This document shows, piece by piece, positions 56,658 through 62,586 of a DNA stretch of 62,586 nucleotides. The notes below the pieces were generated by a model. That model ran no database searches. It was not told the DNA's origin and saw only the letters and a list, made by a program, of their open reading frames with translations. The first letter of the stretch is position 1. The number at the start of each line of letters is the position of its first letter. The position numbers and the translations under genes were made by a program. The stretch lies in contig JALLOO010000004.1 of assembly GCA_027717985.1 (NCBI GenBank), positions 1 to 62,586 of the forward strand. Reading direction: 5' to 3'. Source of the DNA: Patescibacteria group bacterium AH-259-L05. Its GTDB lineage: Bacteria; Patescibacteriota; Patescibacteriia; UBA2591; UBA6264.

Positions 56658-57254
56658 TTATGTAATGATTTTATAAAAATTAATATTTTTCACAGGTACT
56701 TCAACGTCAACTTTTACTCCTGTTATCCTTTTATTCAGATTTTGAAACGTAATCTTATTTTTTTGTATCATCGCCCTTGCTAAACCTGTCTTCATAATCA
56801 TCTTCCCTTCTAATTCTTGTGCTAATTTTCTTATAGAATGCAGGCCAAAACCTCTTCCTTCAAAATCCTTAGTAGAAAGTCCACTTAATGCAAATTCTAT
56901 AGCAGAAAAATCATCTTTGGCATAAATTTGCTTTAAAAGATATGATTTCCTCAGCCCTATGCCATTGTCAGCAATATTGATTAAGCATAATTGTTTGCTG
57001 ATTTTTAAAAATACCGTTGCTTTTTTTGCCTGTGAATGCTCATTAATATTTGCAAAAAGTTCTGAGATTACATAAAGAACAAAGGTTAAAAACCCTTTGG
57101 GCAGATTCATTTGTTTTATTTGATCAGATATTATATTCAGCTCATGCTCTAATTTTGCAACCGGTATTATGTTTTTCTGTTTATAAAAGGTCATATTTTT
57201 TATTGCTTTAATTTTTGACATAAAATCTCGCCTTTTTAGATATAGACAACCCAA
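56658..57254 (-). CDS. HATPase_c (anti-sigma/RsbW-like) protein
   Basis: YVISELFANINEHSQAKKATV, LINIADNGIGLRKSY, FEGRGFGLHSIRKLAQ. Confidence 0.75.
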   Translation of the reverse strand: MGCLYLKRRDFMSKIKAIKNMTFYKQKNIIPVAKLEHELNIISDQIKQMNLPKGFLTFVLYVISELFANINEHSQAKKATVFLKISKQLCLINIADNGIGLRKSYLLKQIYAKDDFSAIEFALSGLSTKDFEGRGFGLHSIRKLAQELEGKMIMKTGLARAMIQKNKITFQNLNKRITGVKVDVEVPVKNINFYKIIT

Positions 57255-57433
57255 TATTACATTGCACTATCATTATAATATATTCTATAAAACATTGCAA
57301 TGGCGTTGTAATATATTGTTCTTTTGAACCTAATCTGTTTTAAATTCGATATCAAGGCCGCATTTAATTTTTAGAAACAATACGTAGGTTAAGCCTGTAT
57401 ATAAATATGTTTCCGGGAGACGTATTTAAAAAA

Positions 57434-57457
57434 TCGGAGATCGGGACTCCGATTTTG
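57434..57457. repeat. Intergenic copy of the pgk repeat
   Basis: TCGGAGATCGGGACTCCGATTTTG. Confidence 0.75.
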
Positions 57458-57458
57458 A

Positions 57459-57535
57459 CTATGGGCAGTTGCCTGATTTTTTAAATCCAGCTGCGATCGC
57501 TTCTTGTTCCGTGCAAAAATATTGCTCTCCTTTTT
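57459..57535 (-). pseudogene. Orphan copy of the nuclease C-terminal segment
   Basis: EKGEQYFCTEQEAIAAGFKKSGNCP* with no start codon. Confidence 0.75.
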
Positions 57536-57737
57536 CTGTTCTATTTTCCCTTTAACTTCCGGATATTTCCGAATACATCCTGTATTTTATTAGTCTTGCC
57601 CTGCCTTGTTTAAGAAGCAGTCTTAACAAGACCATTTTTGATAAGTTTGTCCCTTTGTGTCCTCTTTATGTCCCCTTTATATATAGGGCTTAAAACATTT
57701 TGCTTATCATTCGGAAAAAATTTCCGCTAAATTTCCG

Positions 57738-59111
57738 CTAAATTTCCGCTAAGACATAATATGCCAACTTATCACTAACGCCCCTTTTCTGAATAACCTT
57801 TTTATCTGCAAGTCCTTTTAAATCGTTCCTCGCCATACGTTCGGTAATTTTAAAAAGCTCAGCATATTTCTTGCTCGTTATTTTTTTATATTCTTTAAGA
57901 TATTCGATCGCCTTAATCTGTCTTTCATTTAAGTTAAGTTCTTCAAGAAATTTTTCTGTTAACTTAGTTTTCCAGAATGTAATCACTAAACTTTCAGTAA
58001 TTTCTTCAAATAAAGGTTCGGGCAAACCATGTTTCAAACATTCTTCAATAATCCTATTTGTTCCAGTTCCCCATTGCTCAATAAATTTTATCAAAAAGAA
58101 ACATTTGCCAATTAAATGGTTTCTTAAAATAGAATCGTGCTTTTTCTTTAAATCTTCTAATCTTAAGGGATTTGGTAAAGGACCAACGCCCCAAACCTCT
58201 ATTCTGTCATCAAATATCCTGACCTGAACATTGCTGGATATTTCATAATCCCTATGACAGATGGCATTCGTTATAGCTTCTCTTATGGCTTCAATTGGAT
58301 ATTCCCATTTCTCAACCCTTTCTATTCCTACGATTTTAGCGTGCAGTTTGATATGTTCTTTCACAAACTCAACCGCATCATCCCTTTGATTGATAATATT
58401 TCCTTCAAAAACTTTCATATCAATAAATTCTAAAGGTTTTATTCCTTTAAACCTGGCGCATCTGGTTTGTGCCTGCAAAAAGAATCTTTGCGGTTTTTTA
58501 CCAAACAGCAGAATAGCAGCATTTGTTAATTTCCCATTTTTTATCAACCCCAACCTTTCTAATGCTTCCCCGACTGGTGTTTCTGGTTCAACATTAAAAT
58601 TTCTTTCGTACTTTGCTTTCCTTAAAAACCACTTAATTTTTTCTTCGTCAATGTCTTTAAGTGCTGCTTCTTCACAAATCTGTTCATCCCAATAAACCTT
58701 TTTCTTTTCTACAATTAATCTTTCTATTTCCTGTCTTGACATTCTCAGAGTGGACTTGCCAACTCTTTTGAAAACCCTGCCAAAAGCAAAAACTGGTTTT
58801 TCTTTGGCTTCGCTTACCTCAATAATGATTATTTTCTTTCCGTCAATTTCTTTAACTTCAATTTTGGGGTAAATTTTTGGCTCTAAGCTGGTTGAAATTT
58901 TGTTTGTTAATCTTTCTATTGTGTCCTTGCCAATTTGTAACCCCAAAATATTACCCTTAGAATAGGCCCCAATAATAATTTTACCGCCATTTTTATTAAC
59001 AAGTCCGGCAATTGTTTGGATAATCTCCTTTATTTGAGACAAGGAAGGCTTCAGCTCTAAACTTTCGCTTTCTCCTTTCTCTATCAATTTTTTAATCTTG
59101 TTTTTACTCAT
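57738..59111 (-). CDS. AlbA_2/Schlafen-type ATP-binding (RecG-like regulator) protein
   Basis: ESESLELKPSLSQIKEIIQTIAGLVNKNGGKIIIGAYSKG; EAIREAITNAICHRDYEI; C-terminal wHTH. Confidence 0.85.
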   Translation of the reverse strand: MSKNKIKKLIEKGESESLELKPSLSQIKEIIQTIAGLVNKNGGKIIIGAYSKGNILGLQIGKDTIERLTNKISTSLEPKIYPKIEVKEIDGKKIIIIEVSEAKEKPVFAFGRVFKRVGKSTLRMSRQEIERLIVEKKKVYWDEQICEEAALKDIDEEKIKWFLRKAKYERNFNVEPETPVGEALERLGLIKNGKLTNAAILLFGKKPQRFFLQAQTRCARFKGIKPLEFIDMKVFEGNIINQRDDAVEFVKEHIKLHAKIVGIERVEKWEYPIEAIREAITNAICHRDYEISSNVQVRIFDDRIEVWGVGPLPNPLRLEDLKKKHDSILRNHLIGKCFFLIKFIEQWGTGTNRIIEECLKHGLPEPLFEEITESLVITFWKTKLTEKFLEELNLNERQIKAIEYLKEYKKITSKKYAELFKITERMARNDLKGLADKKVIQKRGVSDKLAYYVLAEI

Positions 59112-59330
59112 TTTATTTCTGTTAGAATCTAATCTTTTGATTGCCTATTACTTCATTATTATAGCAAAGATAAACAAAAAAGACACGGAGTGGCGCCTGG
59201 TCTCCTCAATTAGGAATACCTGCGTCTCTACCTGCGTCTCCAGGAGACATATCCTCCTTTGCCTTCCCCTTCCTTGTGCTTTGCCCGAAATATGGATGAC
59301 AATTGGGTATATGCGGCAGACGATAACCTG

Positions 59331-59359
59331 GTAACTTGGGAACTGAGTTCCCAAGTTAC
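59331..59359. repeat. Perfect inverted repeat, 13 bp stem, 3 nt loop
   Basis: GTAACTTGGGAAC TGA GTTCCCAAGTTAC. Confidence 0.85.
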
Positions 59360-59388
59360 AAGTTATGTTTAAAGCCAGGGGTTAAACA

Positions 59389-60408
59389 TTATGGGCAGTT
59401 GCCTGATTTTTTAAACCCGGCGGCGATCGCTTCTTGTTCAGTGCAAAAATACTGCTCTCCTTTGCGCGTATCTATTTTTACAAGATTATAACTACTGCAA
59501 CCGAGAAAAAAATATACTTTTCCCGCGCCTTGTCTTGAAATATTTCCCTTAATAGTACATTCGGGATCGGTCGGGAGCGCATGCATTTCTCGATATTGGA
59601 TATTTTCTTGTTCATACTCGTCTACATACTCATCACACGCACCCCATAAACCGCGCCGCGCCATAAATGCCTGATCCCGCGCCTTAATAAAAACATTGGT
59701 ATACAGCTTATTGCGTCCGTATGAAAATTCTCGCACATAACCCTGGCGTAAAAGATGGTCATTTACAAATATATTATTTTCCAGCAAGTCACCACTGGGC
59801 AAAAACACATAGCTGAGTATACGGCCACGATCATCTACTGCCGTAACATCTTTTTCCAGCCGCACATACTTTCCCTGCACCAGTCGCACCAGCTCATTCC
59901 TTGCTTCTTCGTAATAACATTTGCCGCCTTCTGGTGCATTAATCCCAATAAGGCGGACTTTCATATCTCCCTCTATCTTAATCGTGTCCCCGTCAATCAC
60001 TTCAGTCACCAAATAAAGGTTGTCATCAGCGCGTGAGATTAGATCGCGTATCTGTAATAATTCCTCTGCGGTCAGTGACGGTTCTTGTCCAATATCTACT
60101 CTCTCGGGTGCTGTACTCACTACTTCCTGCTCAACCTCAACCATCTCGGCTGTTGTATCAACTGAATCATCCATCAGATCTGCCACGCTCAAACCTGTAA
60201 ACACAGCAAGAAGCGCGAGAAATGCAATGCTTAATTTTTTTAGTATCGGCCCTTCATACCCTGTTGCTACAAGCAAAGCAATTATACCACCTATGGTAAG
60301 AAGAATCGTGAGAACATATTGCTTAATTACTCTCCGATGTTGTTTTTCCATGCCCCACACCTTTTTATCTTTTAAATCTTTAATTTGTTTAATTGTCTTT
60401 AATTTCAT
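59389..60408 (-). CDS. Thermonuclease (SNase-like) family membrane-anchored protein; true start may be 60351
   Basis: VIDGDTIKIEGDMKVRLIGINAPEGGKCYYEEARNELV, GRILSYVFL, RQGYVREF; C-terminal YFCTEQEAIAAGFKKS. Confidence 0.87.
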   Translation of the reverse strand: MKLKTIKQIKDLKDKKVWGMEKQHRRVIKQYVLTILLTIGGIIALLVATGYEGPILKKLSIAFLALLAVFTGLSVADLMDDSVDTTAEMVEVEQEVVSTAPERVDIGQEPSLTAEELLQIRDLISRADDNLYLVTEVIDGDTIKIEGDMKVRLIGINAPEGGKCYYEEARNELVRLVQGKYVRLEKDVTAVDDRGRILSYVFLPSGDLLENNIFVNDHLLRQGYVREFSYGRNKLYTNVFIKARDQAFMARRGLWGACDEYVDEYEQENIQYREMHALPTDPECTIKGNISRQGAGKVYFFLGCSSYNLVKIDTRKGEQYFCTEQEAIAAGFKKSGNCP

Positions 60409-60410
60409 TA

Positions 60411-62519
60411 TTATTCAAGCTGTTTTAAAAATTCATCTATTTGATCTTTAAGAGAGGGGTCAAATTCTAAGGCTTTCTCGGCTGATTCTTGGGCATTTTC
60501 ATTATTTCCTGTTTTAACATAAATTTGAGCCAATTTAAAGTATAAATTTGCATCTTTTGGTTTTATATAAAGGGTCCACCGATACTGCTGAATTGCTTTA
60601 TTATAATCACCTGTTGCAATATAGGCTTGGACTAACTGAAGCATAAATGCAGCATTCTCCCACCATCGGTAATTTAATTCCCAGGCTCTTTCTGCTGCTT
60701 CAATCCCCTTTTCAAGTTGGCCATCCGCCAGATAAGCTACAGATAAATTAAATTGAGATTCTTTAACCTCTGTATCTAATTTAACGGTTTTCTCTAAAAG
60801 CTCTATAGCCTTGTCATAGTTACGTCGGATAATTTCTATACGGGCTAACTCAAAGTAGGTTTGCTGGCGAGAAGGAGATAATTCTAGGGCTTTTTGCAAA
60901 ACCCTTTCCGCATCTTCAAAATAATCTGGCTTATAGCGCGTTCCCAAATTGTGCAACTGACCTAAATATAAATAATGACGAACATCCAATGGGTGTTCTT
61001 CAACATTTTTCTTGTGTTCACTAATTGCAAATTCCGTCATTGCTACCACAGTTTGTGTATCAGGATTTTTTTGCGCATATTGTTCACTTACGGTTTTAGC
61101 TAGCTGAACTCTTATCTCTGGATTAACAAACGACTCTTTTTCTAATGCTTTTTGATACCAATGAAAACCAGACTTTAAATCAACTTTTGAAGTATGAACA
61201 CCTCTAATTGCTAATCTGGACTGTTGAAATGGTTCAACATTAAATTTATATATTGCCAATGGCAGAAAAACAATAATTAAAAATATGAGAACTGGTAGAG
61301 GGAATCTGCCTCTCTTCTGAGGTCTGACCTCCACTTGAAGGTCAGACCTCTGTGTTATAAAATAAACCAACCCCAAACTAAAATAAAAAACAATCAACGG
61401 CGCAGGCGTATCAAACACAAACAGATTCTGAACAAAATAAGCCAAAAACATCAAGCCCAAAATCATTATAGAAATACGTGCTCTATAATTCTCTATCTTT
61501 TTTAACCTTTGCCAAAGCAAATAAAATATCGAACCAAATATAGACAAATATACTAAAGCTCCAAGAGCCCCAGTTAAAGCTAATAAATCAACCATCTGAT
61601 TATGTGAACGATCAAACCATGTATTTTCCTGACCCTTACGAAGATAAAGCGGGTTATAATGTTTATTAAAAACGATATTATAATTTTCCCATCCCCAGCC
61701 TAAAGTTGGACTTTGTTTGAATCCACGCCACCCAACCTCCCAAGCCGTTGTCCTCTCTTGCATTCCATAACTTAAGTTAGCGAAACGACGAATGAAATAC
61801 GGAGCCTTACTTACCAATGGCTGTGTTTGAGGAAGTTGCATAATAAAAAAAGTAACAGTAAAAATGATCAACAAAATACTCAATCCAATTTTTGTCTTCT
61901 GAGAAGCCCGGCTAAACAATAAAAAAATGGTCAATACAAGCAGGCTTAAAGAAAATGCAACCATGACACCGCGCGAAGCTGCTAAAAACAGAATTACTAC
62001 ATTAAATACAAGTAAACTGCCAACAACCTTTTGCTGTAAAATATCTTTTTTATTATAAACTAAAATAAGTCCAGCCCAAAAAATATTAAGCATTGCATAT
62101 ACTGCCAAAAATATTGGATTTCCCAGCGTAGCAGTCATTTGTACGCCCTCTTCTTTTAATAAGAACTTGAACCCTAATTTTTGCCCGAGCCCGTAAAGGC
62201 CAACCAAAAAACTGACTATTAAACTCACATATATAAATTGTCTCCACTCTGACCAATTCTTGAAAACGCTTATCAAAACAATAAATAAAGCATAAAAGTG
62301 AAACATAGTTACAATTCCTGTCATTCTCTCTTGTGAACTCCAAAAACTTTTATAAAAATCAACTCCTGCTAAAGCTGTTAAAATTAAAATGCCCATAAAC
62401 ATGCTCAGGGCAACAACTAATGGATTTCTCCAATGAGGTCTATATTGTTTATCGCCATACATCGCCAAGAAGAGCCATGCAACAAAAATAATTTCAACCA
62501 AAATCTGAAATACTATCAC
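60411..62519 (-). CDS. O-antigen ligase-like membrane protein with C-terminal TPR repeats
   Basis: Wzy-like TMs with GWGWENYNIVF and DRSHNQMVDLLALTGALG; TPR helices at the C-terminus. Confidence 0.85.
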   Translation of the reverse strand: MIVFQILVEIIFVAWLFLAMYGDKQYRPHWRNPLVVALSMFMGILILTALAGVDFYKSFWSSQERMTGIVTMFHFYALFIVLISVFKNWSEWRQFIYVSLIVSFLVGLYGLGQKLGFKFLLKEEGVQMTATLGNPIFLAVYAMLNIFWAGLILVYNKKDILQQKVVGSLLVFNVVILFLAASRGVMVAFSLSLLVLTIFLLFSRASQKTKIGLSILLIIFTVTFFIMQLPQTQPLVSKAPYFIRRFANLSYGMQERTTAWEVGWRGFKQSPTLGWGWENYNIVFNKHYNPLYLRKGQENTWFDRSHNQMVDLLALTGALGALVYLSIFGSIFYLLWQRLKKIENYRARISIMILGLMFLAYFVQNLFVFDTPAPLIVFYFSLGLVYFITQRSDLQVEVRPQKRGRFPLPVLIFLIIVFLPLAIYKFNVEPFQQSRLAIRGVHTSKVDLKSGFHWYQKALEKESFVNPEIRVQLAKTVSEQYAQKNPDTQTVVAMTEFAISEHKKNVEEHPLDVRHYLYLGQLHNLGTRYKPDYFEDAERVLQKALELSPSRQQTYFELARIEIIRRNYDKAIELLEKTVKLDTEVKESQFNLSVAYLADGQLEKGIEAAERAWELNYRWWENAAFMLQLVQAYIATGDYNKAIQQYRWTLYIKPKDANLYFKLAQIYVKTGNNENAQESAEKALEFDPSLKDQIDEFLKQLE
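61319..61350. repeat. Palindromic element in frame within the O-antigen ligase gene
   Basis: GAGGTCTGACCT CCACTTGA AGGTCAGACCTC. Confidence 0.85.
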
Positions 62520-62586
62520 TTTAGAAAATATATACGGAAAAAGAACGGGTCGATATACCAGAAGCGGTAAAAATAAAATAACAATT

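Noticed and set aside
59148-59354. 68 aa minus-strand ORF
   Set aside because: Repeat-rich intergenic sequence (CCTGCGTCTCTACCTGCGTCTCC and a palindrome); no RBS or recognizable family.

Overview
AT-rich 62.6 kb bacterial window that looks patescibacterial/CPR-like (inference; no phylogeny was run). It combines housekeeping genes (lepA, murJ, secD/secF, secA, hpf, eno, pgk, two tandem iPGM genes, ispG/ispH, three tRNAs) with an unusual metabolic block at about 4-24 kb. That block holds an acyl-CoA dehydrogenase, a thiolase, a FadB-like fusion, an IPNS-like Fe(II)/2OG oxygenase, two DUF59/SufT-like proteins, an orphan 2-oxoacid:ferredoxin oxidoreductase beta subunit, two ferredoxins, isolated NuoB and NuoI, IscA and SufB. 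Accessory content includes two AbiE-type toxin/antitoxin pairs, a NADAR protein, a PIN protein, a lipoprotein subtilase, three GHKL ATPases (one paired with a STAS-like protein), an AlbA_2 protein and a thermonuclease. Most interesting observations: (1) a parvulin-like domain, apparently circularly permuted, inserted in SecD; (2) a boxA-like 5' leader (GYTCTTT-AAA) starting about 6 nt after the -10 of many monocistronic genes, especially Fe-S/redox genes; (3) Rickettsia-RPE-like palindromic elements inserted in frame in pgk (two), an O-antigen-ligase/TPR gene and a GHKL ATPase gene; (4) triplicated thermonuclease C-terminal fragments, one fused to a duplicated AlbA_2 start, plus a pgk N-terminal remnant fused to the nuclease; (5) a shared CTGTGGATAACTC (DnaA-box-like) element upstream of both AbiE operons, with gene-3'-end direct repeats flanking one of them; (6) two candidate structured ncRNAs; (7) a NUDIX gene broken by one stop codon exactly at a catalytic Glu. 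All family calls are from reading translations by eye; no database search was run.
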